A stretch of 64,000 bases of DNA from assembly GCF_014699005.1 (NCBI RefSeq), contig NZ_JACWZY010000023.1:88643-152642 (forward strand). Direction: 5' to 3'. How positions within the stretch are numbered: the stretch's first letter is position 1; every line of letters starts with the position of its first letter. Position numbers and translations under genes: made by a program. A model generated the notes under the pieces. It did not search any database and was not told the DNA's origin. It saw nothing but the letters and a program-made list of their open reading frames with translations. This DNA is from Spirosoma profusum. Lineage in GTDB: Bacteria > Bacteroidota > Bacteroidia > Cytophagales > Spirosomataceae. Shown here piece after piece: positions 28,185 to 38,200 of the stretch.

Positions 28185-31031
28185 TTACTGTTTCTTCTCC
28201 GGCATCAGCACCAGTCGAATATAATTTGAACCGAAATACTGGTTGGCGGCCGCCTTCGTGCTTTCGACGGTGACTTTGTCTAATTGCTCTTTTTCATGCA
28301 ACACTTCGTCGGGTGCGTCGCCGTTGTAGTATTGATTTTGCAGGTAGCCAAGCCAGAATTGATTGTCTTTCAGCTGTACTTCGGTTTCGCGACGGGTTTC
28401 GGCTTTAAATTTGGCAATGTCGGCAGGCAGCGCACCTTTCTGCTTCAGGTCGTTGATTAATTCCTGCGTTTTGGCGATCAGTTTTTCAACATTGTCGGGT
28501 GAGCAGCCGAAATTGATGCGGAATGTATAACGGGGAACGGGGTATTTTGCATAAGCCGCACTAGCACCAACGCCATAAACGCCCCCTTCTTCCTCCCGAA
28601 GCTTTTCCAACAATTTGATTTCCAGCACTTCGCCCAACGCGTCGAGCTGCGTAGCCGTTTCCGGCGACCACGTAATATCTCCGCTATAGACCAGTTGTAC
28701 CGAAGCTTTGGGGTCTAGTCCGCGATAAACGGTTTTGCTCAATTGACCTTTTGGCGCACGAATTTCCAGGTCTTTAAACTTCTCGGTTTTGTCGGAAGCG
28801 GGTAAACCACCCAGGTACTTTTCTACCAATGGCTTGAGTTGTTCTTCCTTGAAATTCCCGACGAAAAAGAATGTAAAGTCCCCCCCGTTGGCGAAACGTT
28901 CTTCATAGATTTTCAGCGCACGGTCGAGGTCAATTTTGTCGAGATCGTCTGGTTTGAGCGGCTGCCGACGCGGATTGTTATTGCCTAACGTAACGGCTAC
29001 CGTATCCTGAAACACTTTGGCAGGTGTTGGTGTATTGATCTGATTTTGCAGCCCACTACGTTGGTTCGACAAAAATCCTTTCACTACGTCAGCATCTTTC
29101 CGAGGCTGAGTGAAATAGCTGTAAATCAACTGGAAAGCCGTTTCTAAATCTTTCGGAGCCGCGCTTCCATTGATTCCCTCGCTCAACTCGCCCACATACG
29201 GGTAAACGCTCACCTGCTTACCCGATAGAAACTTGCCCAATTGAATCTGGCTGTACTCGCCCGTGCCGCCCATGGCTGCCAATGTAGAGGAAAAGCGTGC
29301 CGATTGAAAATCCTTAAAGTCATAAAGGGACGTACCACCGAGACTATTGGCTGAAAACAAAATCTGGTCGTTTTTGAAATCGGTAGGCTTCAGGATAACT
29401 CGAACGCCATTTTTCAACTTCCATTCTGTTACGTTGATATCGTTGATTTTCTTTGCATCTACAACCGGCGAACCCGTTGGCATTTTGGCAATCAGTGGAC
29501 TGCTGAGGGTTTTGTCTTCGTAAGCTGTCAATCCCTTGCCGGACTCGTCTATGTAAGTTAAAATCTGCTCTTTGGTCGGAAGTTTGGCTTTGTCTTTTTC
29601 GGGAGCCATGACAATCACAGCCCGGTTATCGTTGTGGATGAACAGATCGACCAACGTATTCACCTCGTCCAGCTTGATGCCATCCTGCACTTTTTTCAGG
29701 AAATCGTAGTAGAATTCGATGCTTGTGTAGGGCTCCTTATCCGTAAAATTCTGGACGTACTCGTTCACGTAATTGGCCGAACGGGTTTTGTTACGTTCGC
29801 TATACGCCTGCTCTACGTTGGTCATGAATTCCTGTTTCGCCCGCGCCAGTTCAGTAGCTGTAAAGCCAAACTGTTTCACGCGTGCATTTTCGTCCAAAAC
29901 TGCTCGAATGGCTTTCTCTACGTTGCCTTCCTTCGCCACCGCAATCGACGTAAAGGCGTCCAGATTACCCAGAAAATCGCTGTAATTACTGTAACCGCCC
30001 AGAAATGGCGGGTCGGAACGCTGGGTCAACTCCTGAATCCGGTTGCCCAGCATAGTGTTGAAAAAACCGCGCTTGATGCCCTCACGGAGGTCGTTCAGGT
30101 TCTTTTCCTTGATTTCAGGGCGTTTGTAAATAACCTGAATGACCGTATTTGGCTGCTCCGGATCGGTAACAATAACCACTTTCGTGTCTTTATGCGCCGG
30201 AATTTCGTACTCGGTACGTGGTTTCGGATTCTTTACGACTGGAATCCGGCTGAATTTCTCCCGAATGATCCCTTCCACTTCTTTCGTATCGAAATCACCC
30301 ACGGCGATAACGGCCATCAGATCAGGCCGGTACCAGTCTTTGTAAAATTCACGTAGCGTTTCGGGCCGGAAAGTCGTCAGCACCTGTTCAGTACCGATGG
30401 GTAGCCGTTTCGAGTACTGCGAATTGTTCAATAAAGCCGGAAAATACTGGTCGCGCATCCGCTGACCGGCCCCGCGCCCAAGCCGACGTTCTTCCAATAC
30501 CACACCCCGTTCTTTATCGACTTCGGTCGGATCGATGGTCGCGTTGTGCGCCCAGTCTTCCAGAATCTGAAACGCTTCCCGAAATAGTTTAACCGAATCG
30601 GTGGGAACGGGTAACTGATACACTGTTTCGTCGAAACCGGTATACGCATTCAGGTCGGCACCGAAACGAACGCCGGCTGTTTGCAGAAAATTAACCAGTT
30701 CGTTTTTGGGGAAATTTTTGGTGCCGTTGAACTCCATGTGTTCCATGAAGTGCGCCAATCCCTGTTGATTATCCGTTTCCAGCACCGACCCCGCCCGAAT
30801 CACCAGCCGCAGTTCAGCACGATTTTTCGGCTCCACGTTTTTGCGGATGTAATACGTCAGGCCGTTGGGCAATTTTCCGACCTTAACGGCTGGATCGACG
30901 GGAATAGGCAGATTTAGATTAAGGGCACTAGAGGAGGCTTTCGAAGCCGATGTTTTCGGTTTAGGAACAGGCTGTGCCCAAACGAACGTAGCACTCACTA
31001 ACAAACTCAGAAAGAGCGGGAAACGTACCAT
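28185..31031 (-). CDS. M16 family zinc metallopeptidase (insulinase-like)
   Basis: This exported 948-residue peptidase has a signal peptide (LFLSLLVSATFVWAQ) and the inverted zinc motif HxxEH at residues 94-98 (HFMEH), within the usual GLAHFMEHMEFNGT context, and the distal Glu in a DPTEVDKERGVVLEE stretch about 75 residues later. The C-terminal half repeats the fold without the metal site and includes the R/Y region (EEGGVYGVGA) that closes on the substrate. This is the PqqL/periplasmic two-in-one arrangement. It probably degrades peptides in the periplasm. The M61 peptidase lies beyond a small membrane protein and is transcribed divergently. Confidence 0.93.
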   Translation of the reverse strand: MVRFPLFLSLLVSATFVWAQPVPKPKTSASKASSSALNLNLPIPVDPAVKVGKLPNGLTYYIRKNVEPKNRAELRLVIRAGSVLETDNQQGLAHFMEHMEFNGTKNFPKNELVNFLQTAGVRFGADLNAYTGFDETVYQLPVPTDSVKLFREAFQILEDWAHNATIDPTEVDKERGVVLEERRLGRGAGQRMRDQYFPALLNNSQYSKRLPIGTEQVLTTFRPETLREFYKDWYRPDLMAVIAVGDFDTKEVEGIIREKFSRIPVVKNPKPRTEYEIPAHKDTKVVIVTDPEQPNTVIQVIYKRPEIKEKNLNDLREGIKRGFFNTMLGNRIQELTQRSDPPFLGGYSNYSDFLGNLDAFTSIAVAKEGNVEKAIRAVLDENARVKQFGFTATELARAKQEFMTNVEQAYSERNKTRSANYVNEYVQNFTDKEPYTSIEFYYDFLKKVQDGIKLDEVNTLVDLFIHNDNRAVIVMAPEKDKAKLPTKEQILTYIDESGKGLTAYEDKTLSSPLIAKMPTGSPVVDAKKINDINVTEWKLKNGVRVILKPTDFKNDQILFSANSLGGTSLYDFKDFQSARFSSTLAAMGGTGEYSQIQLGKFLSGKQVSVYPYVGELSEGINGSAAPKDLETAFQLIYSYFTQPRKDADVVKGFLSNQRSGLQNQINTPTPAKVFQDTVAVTLGNNNPRRQPLKPDDLDKIDLDRALKIYEERFANGGDFTFFFVGNFKEEQLKPLVEKYLGGLPASDKTEKFKDLEIRAPKGQLSKTVYRGLDPKASVQLVYSGDITWSPETATQLDALGEVLEIKLLEKLREEEGGVYGVGASAAYAKYPVPRYTFRINFGCSPDNVEKLIAKTQELINDLKQKGALPADIAKFKAETRRETEVQLKDNQFWLGYLQNQYYNGDAPDEVLHEKEQLDKVTVESTKAAANQYFGSNYIRLVLMPEKKQ

Positions 31032-31194
31032 TAGTGGTTTAAAGAAATTGATAATTAGGACGAAGTTATAGACTTACCTGCGATTTACGAGGAGTAATTG
31101 ATAAACGGTAACCGACGCTGAATATCACTACGTTGCTCCGGGAATCGGCGTACAGTTTTCATTTGATTAATAACGTTGCTGACCGGCGAATCGT

Positions 31195-31590
31195 CTATCG
31201 TTTCCAGATGAGTAAGGCTGCGACTACGATTGAACCAATTACCGATAGCCAACAGATAGCAATGACCCAACGTATCGGAATTTCCCACATGGGGGCATGG
31301 AGCAGTTGTGTTTCTTCATCGAGCGTTACGTCTCCGTAGAAATTTCGGTCGCAGAAATCCGTCCAGTCATCATAGTCAGCGAAACGGGCCAGCGCATCGA
31401 GCAAGCCGGACGAAGGTTCAGCCGAAGATTGCCAGAACAATTGCAGTTCCTGAGCCGCTACGTACTGCTGCGTATGCCGTTCAATACGTTCGCTCAGTTG
31501 CGCAAAATCGCGGGGACGCCAGTGCCGGGAAGGCTCCCAGCGCAAAATTCGCTCGATTTGCTGTTTAAGGTCGGCGGTCTGACGGGTCAT
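31195..31590 (-). CDS. Small protein with C-terminal membrane anchor, unknown function
   Basis: This 131-residue protein has a charged, helical N-terminal part rich in Arg, Gln and Glu (QIERILRWEPSRHWRPRDF, LSERIERHTQQYVAAQEL), an acidic middle (FADYDDWTDFCD) and one membrane helix at about residues 105-127 (WVIAICWLSVIGSIVVAALL), followed by WKR. The soluble part should face the cytoplasm. No family is recognised. It lies 163 bases upstream of the M16 gene on the same strand and diverges from the M61 gene. Overlapping plus-strand frames look like shadows because they lack a plausible start and composition. Confidence 0.68.
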   Translation of the reverse strand: MTRQTADLKQQIERILRWEPSRHWRPRDFAQLSERIERHTQQYVAAQELQLFWQSSAEPSSGLLDALARFADYDDWTDFCDRNFYGDVTLDEETQLLHAPMWEIPIRWVIAICWLSVIGSIVVAALLIWKR

Positions 31591-31681
31591 GCATTAAGAA
31601 TACCATTTTTTTCAAATATCCACAAATCAGGGTATTGCACCTATCATCCAATTTCACTGGCTACGTATTTAGATAGATTAG

Positions 31682-31689
31682 TAAGTTTG
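31682..31689 (+). promoter_or_regulatory. Possible -7 element (TAAGTTTG) for M61 peptidase gene
   Basis: TAAGTTTG matches TAnnTTTG and lies 36 bases before the M61 start codon. No TTTG is seen at the proper -33 distance. Confidence 0.45.
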
Positions 31690-31724
31690 TAGATATACCC
31701 TCGTATTTAGCAGTACGTATTTTC

Positions 31725-33521
31725 ATGAAAAAACAGACGCTTTTCTTCTTACTAATTGCCTGCTCGCTAACTTCAGCCGTGTGGGCGGTTCCCCCATCGC
31801 TTCTTACCTACGAAGTAAATTTGAACGACCGTGCCGACGATAATTTTAAAGTCACCTTACACGTAGATGGCCTGAAACCCGAAAACGCTGTGTATCAGTT
31901 TGCGGCTACGGCCCCCGGCACGTATCAGGTGATGGATATTGGTCGGTTTGTACGTTCCTTCCAGGCATTTGACAAGAAAGGCAAAGAACTAAAGACCGAA
32001 CACGTATCGACCAATCAGTGGAAAATCGAGCAGCCTGAACAGGTTCGCGAGATTCGCTACCAGATTGCCGAAACATGGGATACGAAGGTTGATAAAGACG
32101 TGATTTACCGCATGTGTGGTACGTCGATAGAACAGGATCACGTCCTGATTAACGGCCAGGGGGTATTCGGATTTCCGGCAGGCATGCAGGGCGCTCCACT
32201 CGCGGTGAAGCTCACGTATCCGGATGGCTGGGAAGTGGGAACAGCGCTGGACAAAAATAAAAGCGGCTATTATCTGGCTGATAATTACGACCGTATCGTC
32301 GATTCGCCAATCCTTTTAGGTCGTCTGACCAAAGCACAAACGACGGTGGGTGGTGCGGCTGTCGAACTGTATACGTATTCAAAATCGGATCAGGTTACGT
32401 CGAAGCAGTTGCTCGACGGGATGCAGGCGATGCTCAACGCGGCTGGCCAGTTTTTGAAGCAGTTACCCGTAAAACGCTACGCATTTCTGTATCATTTCGA
32501 GGACGAATCATGGGGCGCGTGGGAGCATTCGTACAGTTCGGAATACATTTTTAAGGAAGAACCTTATTCTGCTCGATTGGCAGCTCGCGCGACAAACATT
32601 GCGGCTCACGAGTTTTTTCACGTAGTAACGCCCCTCAACATTCATAGCGAACTTATTCAGCAATTCAATTTCGTAACGCCCACACCTTCAGAACATTTAT
32701 GGCTCTACGAAGGCGTAACAGAATGGGCAAACGGCGCAATGCGGCTTCGTGGTGGACTGATTGACTTACCCGAATATTGTCAGGAAATGAGTCAGAAAGT
32801 GCAGGTTGATAAGCAGTTAGACACTACGTATAGCCTGTCGAAACTCGCGCTGACTTGCTATACGCCCGAAGGTCAGCGACAGTACGTTAACATCTACAAT
32901 CGGGGCGCCTTGGTTGGTGCCCTGCTTGATATTCGCTTACTGGAATTATCGGGCGGTAAACGTGGATTACGGGAAGTAATTAACGAATTCGCCACTACGT
33001 ATGGGCCTAATCGTCCGTTCCCGGAGAAAGAGTTTTTTACCATTTTCGCGCAGAAAACGTATCCCGAAATCGCCGATTTTTTCAATCGCTACGTTAAAGA
33101 CGCCCAGCCGTTGCCCTTGAAGGAGTATTTCGGTAAACTTGGGATTCGCTATGAGCCTGTAGTTAGCACTGGCAATAAACTTCCTTCGCTCGGCATGCGG
33201 CTGGTTGCCGTGAGTGATACGATACGGTTGAAGCAGTTGAGTGAGCCACTACGTCAGGCTGGCCTGCAGGACAATGATGAATTGGTAAGTTTCAATCAGC
33301 AGCCCGTTAGCCCCACTACGTTCGCCAGCCTTCGGAATCAAATCAACAATTTAAAGGCGGGTGATACGTATGAAGTAACGGTTCGACGAAACGGTCAGTC
33401 AGTAACCGTAAAACCGGTGATGCAGGAAATCGACGAGACCAAAAAGTACACGTTTGAGCCTGACGCTCAGGCTACCGCGCAGCAGCTTCAGCTTCGTGGG
33501 CAGTGGTTGAAGAATTTGTAG
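31725..33521 (+). CDS. M61 family glycyl aminopeptidase with PDZ domain
   Basis: This exported metalloprotease of 598 residues has a signal peptide (TLFFLLIACSLTSAVWA). The N-terminal beta domain is followed by the thermolysin-like catalytic domain with HEFFH (zinc His295 and His299, catalytic Glu296) and a downstream LWLYEGVTEW that supplies the third zinc ligand. The C-terminal about 100 residues form a PDZ domain (LGMRLVAVSDTIRLKQL, LQDNDELVSFNQQPV). It resembles glycyl aminopeptidase of Sphingomonas. It presumably acts in the periplasm on peptides. It is followed by a long REP-like inverted repeat. Confidence 0.92.
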   Translation: MKKQTLFFLLIACSLTSAVWAVPPSLLTYEVNLNDRADDNFKVTLHVDGLKPENAVYQFAATAPGTYQVMDIGRFVRSFQAFDKKGKELKTEHVSTNQWKIEQPEQVREIRYQIAETWDTKVDKDVIYRMCGTSIEQDHVLINGQGVFGFPAGMQGAPLAVKLTYPDGWEVGTALDKNKSGYYLADNYDRIVDSPILLGRLTKAQTTVGGAAVELYTYSKSDQVTSKQLLDGMQAMLNAAGQFLKQLPVKRYAFLYHFEDESWGAWEHSYSSEYIFKEEPYSARLAARATNIAAHEFFHVVTPLNIHSELIQQFNFVTPTPSEHLWLYEGVTEWANGAMRLRGGLIDLPEYCQEMSQKVQVDKQLDTTYSLSKLALTCYTPEGQRQYVNIYNRGALVGALLDIRLLELSGGKRGLREVINEFATTYGPNRPFPEKEFFTIFAQKTYPEIADFFNRYVKDAQPLPLKEYFGKLGIRYEPVVSTGNKLPSLGMRLVAVSDTIRLKQLSEPLRQAGLQDNDELVSFNQQPVSPTTFASLRNQINNLKAGDTYEVTVRRNGQSVTVKPVMQEIDETKKYTFEPDAQATAQQLQLRGQWLKNL

Positions 33522-33546
33522 GATGGTGTGCGTGCTACATGGCAAG

Positions 33547-33638
33547 TTTTTGTCATGCTGACGAAGGAAGCATCTTAACGTATCCGAATAGGTGAGTGAT
33601 GATACGTTAAGATGCTTCCTTCGTCAGCATGACAAAAA
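33547..33638. repeat. REP-like inverted repeat, copy A (38-bp arms)
   Basis: Arms 33547-33584 and 33601-33638 are exact reverse complements over 38 bases with a 16-nt loop. Each arm contains GTCATGCTGACGAAGGAAGC, which itself can fold (ATGCT with AGCAT). The element lies between the converging M61 and rubredoxin-type genes and ends in T- or A-rich tracts, so it may also terminate both transcripts. Confidence 0.9.
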
Positions 33639-33675
33639 TCTCATTTTTGATCAATTTCCTCGGTTAAAGCAACTA

Positions 33676-35136
33676 TCATATAGGCAAAAGGGCCGCGTTA
33701 CGTTCCTGCATTTCGTGCTTAGGCGCATCACAAGTTGGGCAGGTATAATCGCCGGGCAGTTGGTAGAAAGGGGTGCCAGGTGCCATACCGTTACGTTCGT
33801 CGCCGTATTTTTCATCGTAGATTGTAAAGCAATGCGGACACTGATGTACCACTGCTACGTTAGCCGAAACCGGCTCAATACGTTCCGGCTCCAGACGTAT
33901 CGTTTCGCCGGTTTCGATGGCTCGTCGGGCGTTGAATTTCCGGCAAAGGCGATGCAGTTGATTCGGTACGTGCAGTTTGAACAGCCCTTTTTCGAACAGG
34001 TGATACGTTCGGCTGTTGGGATTGAAATTTTCGGTGAAATAGATATCGTAACGATTGAACAGCGCCAGTTGACCGATACGTAGCAACGGTCGCTGACGTA
34101 TCAGCACGGAGCCAAAAACTTCCGACTTGGGCCGGGTCTGCACGCCGAAACAAAGGCCAAATGTGCGCGTATCGTTCTTCTCGAAATACCGGACGATGTA
34201 GTTTTTGAGTTGTGCGCCTTCCTCGGTATGGTCTTCGGTTTGCCAGCCTAGTTCGTTTGCCGCATGTCGCACATTGATATTATGTTTCCCAAGTACGTAT
34301 GACCAGGCCGTTCGATCTTTCTCCTCAATTCCTTTGATAATAAGCGATTTCCAGGGTGTTGTACAGATTTCGCCGATACGTGTTTTCAGGCAAAGGCCGC
34401 AAACATCCAGTAGAAACGCTATCGAAAATTGCTCGTCCCGACGATACAATCCTAACCACGACCGCTGACCGTAGCGGTTAAAGCCTTCGTAGTACGGTAG
34501 CGAAAATTCCGGCAGATCGATTTCCTGTGTAGCAGGCTGTGTAATGAACGACTGACCCAACGTAACAGCTTTGTAGAGTGTATTTTCGTCGCGATATTGC
34601 TTTTCAAGTAAGACTTCTTCGACGGCTTTAGCGAGTCGACCAATATCATTTGTATAAATCAGTTGCGGCCAGCGAAACACTACGTTGGTTTGCTTCGGGC
34701 GAACGTAGAGATACCAGAAATGCGGCTCAGATGAAGCAATAAAATTCAGATTACCGGTAAAAAACGGCGTGAAACTCTGGCTCGAATCGGAGAGATTCAC
34801 TTTCAGTCTGGGTTCATAATCAAACTGATCGAGAATAGTATGATACTCACTCTCGCGCAGCCACGCTCCCGTTCGAAATACATCTTCGCCACAATAGGAA
34901 CTGATGATGTTGGGATACTGCTCGGTATTGACTTCGTGAGGTATCGACTGCTGTTTCAGCTGTTTCTCCAGCAACCGCATATCTTCATAATGTACCGTCA
35001 TCAACAATTGCTGACGTGCGCCAAAACGTACCTGCCGAATGCCTGATTCATAGGCCAGCGTTAGTACGTTCTGCAAAGCTCCGGGCGCAACAATTCCGCC
35101 GGGCAGGTTGATTTTCAAGGAATAATAATCGCGCAT
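33676..35136 (-). CDS. Sulfite/nitrite-reductase-like protein with C-terminal rubredoxin domain
   Basis: The 486-residue protein starts with a ferredoxin-like half-domain as in siroheme nitrite/sulfite reductases (YSLKINLPGGIVAPGALQ, then QVRFGARQQLLMTVHYEDM). A second such unit follows near residue 275 (ICTTPWKSLIIKGI). I do not see the paired Cys motifs that hold siroheme and the 4Fe-4S cluster in true reductases. The last 55 residues are a rubredoxin domain with CPHC and CPTC iron ligands. It lies 46 bases after the nitrate reductase gene in the same direction, so a role as electron carrier or maturation partner in nitrate assimilation is inferred. The frame is open upstream to 35211, but that part runs through a repeat, and ATG at 35136 starts the conserved domain. 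Confidence 0.8.
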   Translation of the reverse strand: MRDYYSLKINLPGGIVAPGALQNVLTLAYESGIRQVRFGARQQLLMTVHYEDMRLLEKQLKQQSIPHEVNTEQYPNIISSYCGEDVFRTGAWLRESEYHTILDQFDYEPRLKVNLSDSSQSFTPFFTGNLNFIASSEPHFWYLYVRPKQTNVVFRWPQLIYTNDIGRLAKAVEEVLLEKQYRDENTLYKAVTLGQSFITQPATQEIDLPEFSLPYYEGFNRYGQRSWLGLYRRDEQFSIAFLLDVCGLCLKTRIGEICTTPWKSLIIKGIEEKDRTAWSYVLGKHNINVRHAANELGWQTEDHTEEGAQLKNYIVRYFEKNDTRTFGLCFGVQTRPKSEVFGSVLIRQRPLLRIGQLALFNRYDIYFTENFNPNSRTYHLFEKGLFKLHVPNQLHRLCRKFNARRAIETGETIRLEPERIEPVSANVAVVHQCPHCFTIYDEKYGDERNGMAPGTPFYQLPGDYTCPTCDAPKHEMQERNAALLPI

Positions 35137-35145
35137 CGTTTTTAT

Positions 35146-35224
35146 GTAGAGACAGGGCATGCCCTGTCTCATGACCGGATGGTTATTGCTGACGCATAGG
35201 AGACAGGGCATGCCCTGTCTCTAC
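35146..35224. repeat. Nested palindromic repeat (two copies of a 22-base palindrome)
   Basis: The 22-base perfect palindrome GAGACAGGGCA/TGCCCTGTCTC occurs at 35149-35170 and 35200-35221. With flanking GTA and TAC the 25-base outer arms 35146-35170 and 35200-35224 are also exact reverse complements. The right copy lies inside the last codons of the nitrate reductase gene. Confidence 0.88.
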
Positions 35225-38200
35225 AGTTATTTTCTCCAAAATACTCCGTACCTCCGGCCTACACGAGCCGCAGCCAGTACCAGCGCCGGTTTTCTGGCAG
35301 AGCTGTTGGAAATCAGTGCAGCCCGCTTTGATGGCGCGTTCCAGATTTCCTTGTCCGACAGTGTTGCACGAACACACCAGTTTGCCTTCGACCGGATCGA
35401 CTTTTTTGCTGGCACATAGCAGTTGCAGTCGTTTTTCGGATAGCTCGATACCATTTGCGATCAGTTCGCGGAACTCGGCGAATTCGTTTTTATCGCCGAT
35501 CAGAATGGCACCGACCAGCTTATCCTGATGAACGATGCACTTTTTATAGTATCGCTTCGCCTTGTCGATGAAAACAATTTCTTCGTAATCGAGGTCTGGT
35601 GTTCCCGAAGCAGTTACAGGAGCCTCAGTTAGGCCCATGCTACACAGGTGCAGCCCTTCCATTTTCAGGATACTGATGGACAAACTGCCCCGGTATGGCT
35701 GCGAAATATCACCAGCGATGTACCGGGCTGCTACGTCGGCCTGTTGCTCGGCGGCTAACGTAATGCCCCACATCTGTCCATTCCATTGAGCCACCTCGCC
35801 AGCCGCAAAAATGTTGGGGTCGGAGGTTTGCATGTAATCGTTTACCACTACGCCCCGGTTACAGACAAGCCCTGCATTGCGGGCGAGATCAATAGTTGGC
35901 ACGGTCCCAATAGCTATGACGACTGCCTGACAATCAATACGTTTACCAGAATTCAACGTAATACCTTCGACGCGATTGGTGCCGAGAAACGTCTGTACTT
36001 CTTCGTTAAAATACACATCGATGCCCCGATCCAGCAATTCCAGATAAAGTAATTCGCTGGCCAGTGGATCTAGCTGGCGTTCCATGAATCGCCCTACCCG
36101 TTGAATCACCGTTACGCGAACGCCAATCTGACGTAGCGACGCGGCCAGTTCAAGACCAAGCAATCCGCCCCCCACAATCACCGTATGCGGCTCACCCGAA
36201 ATGCCGGAGCGTGGACTCAGAAATGGCATTAGCGAATCGGCATCGAGCCTTGACCGCATGTTAAAAATCCCCGGTAACTTCGGAATGCCTTTGGGCATAA
36301 ACGCACTACTGCCAGTACCCAACAATAGTTTGTCGTAATGGTGTTCAACGCCGTTCGTATCGACTACTACGTTAGCATTTCGGTCAATATGCGCGATGCC
36401 TACGCCCTTGTGAACGATGATGTTAGCTTCTTCGAATTGTTCTTCGCGTAGCTTAACGAGTTGCTCCCACGACTGCGCCCCACTAATATAATCGGGCAGC
36501 AGCACGCGGTTGTAGAATGGATAAATCTCTTTGGAAAAGACATGAATTTCATCGTCAACTGGGGTCGCGGACGACTTTAGCGAGCGATACGTATTGATGA
36601 AACCCAGCCCCGCCGAACCAGCCCCGATAATGATAATTTTCTCTACTGGCTTCCGGTAAAGCACTACGTCCACCGCCGAAAATTTAAAATCCGGCTCTTT
36701 AGAACGGGGATCGACAAGCGCATTCGTTACGTTGTTGGCCCGATTGAGGTTATTATTTAACCGTTTTCCCCAGTGCATGGGTAGAAAACAGAGACCGGGT
36801 CGTACATCTTCCGAAATTTGCGCTTTCACCCGCACCTCGCCCCGTCTGCTACGTACTTCCACCAGTTGCTCATCCTGAATACCCCGAATACGAGCATCGT
36901 CAGGATGAATCTGTAAAAAGGGTTGTGGAATGTGCTGGTTTAGCTTTGCCACCCGACCCGTTTTAGTCATGGTATGCCACTGATCGCGAATACGTCCGGT
37001 GGTGAGCACTAACGGGAAATCGCTGTCCGTCGGTTCCGACGTATTTTCATCGGGCAGCGCGTGAATCTGCGCCCGGCCGTTCGCTGTGTAAAATTGGTTG
37101 TCGCTGAATAGCCGTTTGGTACCCTGCCCCGCGCTCCCTGCTCCCTGCGGAAAAGGCCATTGAATAGTACGTTTTTGCTTCAGCAGCTCGTGGCTGACAC
37201 CGGTAATATCAATATTAGTACCAGCGGTGATTTTGGCATATTCGTCGTAAACCTCTGCTACGCTGGTGTAGCTGAAATTGGCTTCAAAACCCATTTTTTG
37301 CGCGAATCGCCAGATGATTTCTGAGTCGGGCAGGGCTTCGCCGGGAGCATCGATTACTTTGGGCAAATACGCTATCCGACGCTCGGCGTTGGTCATCGTG
37401 CCTTCTTTCTCAAGCCAGGCGGCTGCCGGTAACACTACGTCGGCAAACTGCACCGTGTCGGCCCGGTTCGATACGTCCTGAACGACGACAAAACGGGCTT
37501 TTTTTAGCGCAGCTTCTACCGTGTTCACGTCGGGCATACTCACCATCGGATTCGTATTGATAATCCAGATAGCTTTCAACGTACCGGTGTTCAGCGCGTC
37601 GAACATTTCAGTAGCAGTGAGGCCGGGTTTGTCGGCGATACGTACCGGCGTGTTCCAGAAGGCTTCGACTTCAGCACGGTGATCGGCATTCGTTACGTCG
37701 CGGTGGGCGGGTAATACGTTTGCCAGACCACCCGTTTCGCGGCCACCCATCGCGTTAGGTTGCCCTGTGAGCGAAAAAGGGCCGTTGCCGGGTTTGCCGA
37801 TACGTCCGGTAATGAGGTGTAAATTGATGAGCGACAGATTCTTGTTGACGCCAACCACCGACTGGTTCAGGCCCATTGTCCAGAGCGACAGGAAGCCTTT
37901 CGAACGGCCAATCCAATCGGCAACAGTACGTATGTCTTCTACCGAAACACCACAAATTTCAGCGGCTTCCTCCACCGAACGTAGCATGACCTGTGTATGA
38001 TACGTAGTGAAACCGTCGGCATGATTGGTAATGAAGTCAAGGTCAATATCGCCGTTTTCAATCAATAGTCGACCAATAGCGTTATTCAGGACAATATCAG
38101 TGCCGGGTCGAATGGGTAAATGCAGATCCGACGAACGAGCCGTATCGGTACGTCGCGGGTCGATGCAGATGATTTTTACGTTGGGGTTGGCGGCTTTATG

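Noticed and set aside
29634..30356. 240-codon open frame antisense to the M16 peptidase
   Set aside because: It lies wholly inside a well-supported peptidase gene, has no signal or domain, and its composition is that of a reverse-complement shadow.
33592..34083. 163-codon plus-strand frame next to the REP-like element
   Set aside because: It starts inside the repeat and continues antisense to the rubredoxin-type gene, so it is a shadow.
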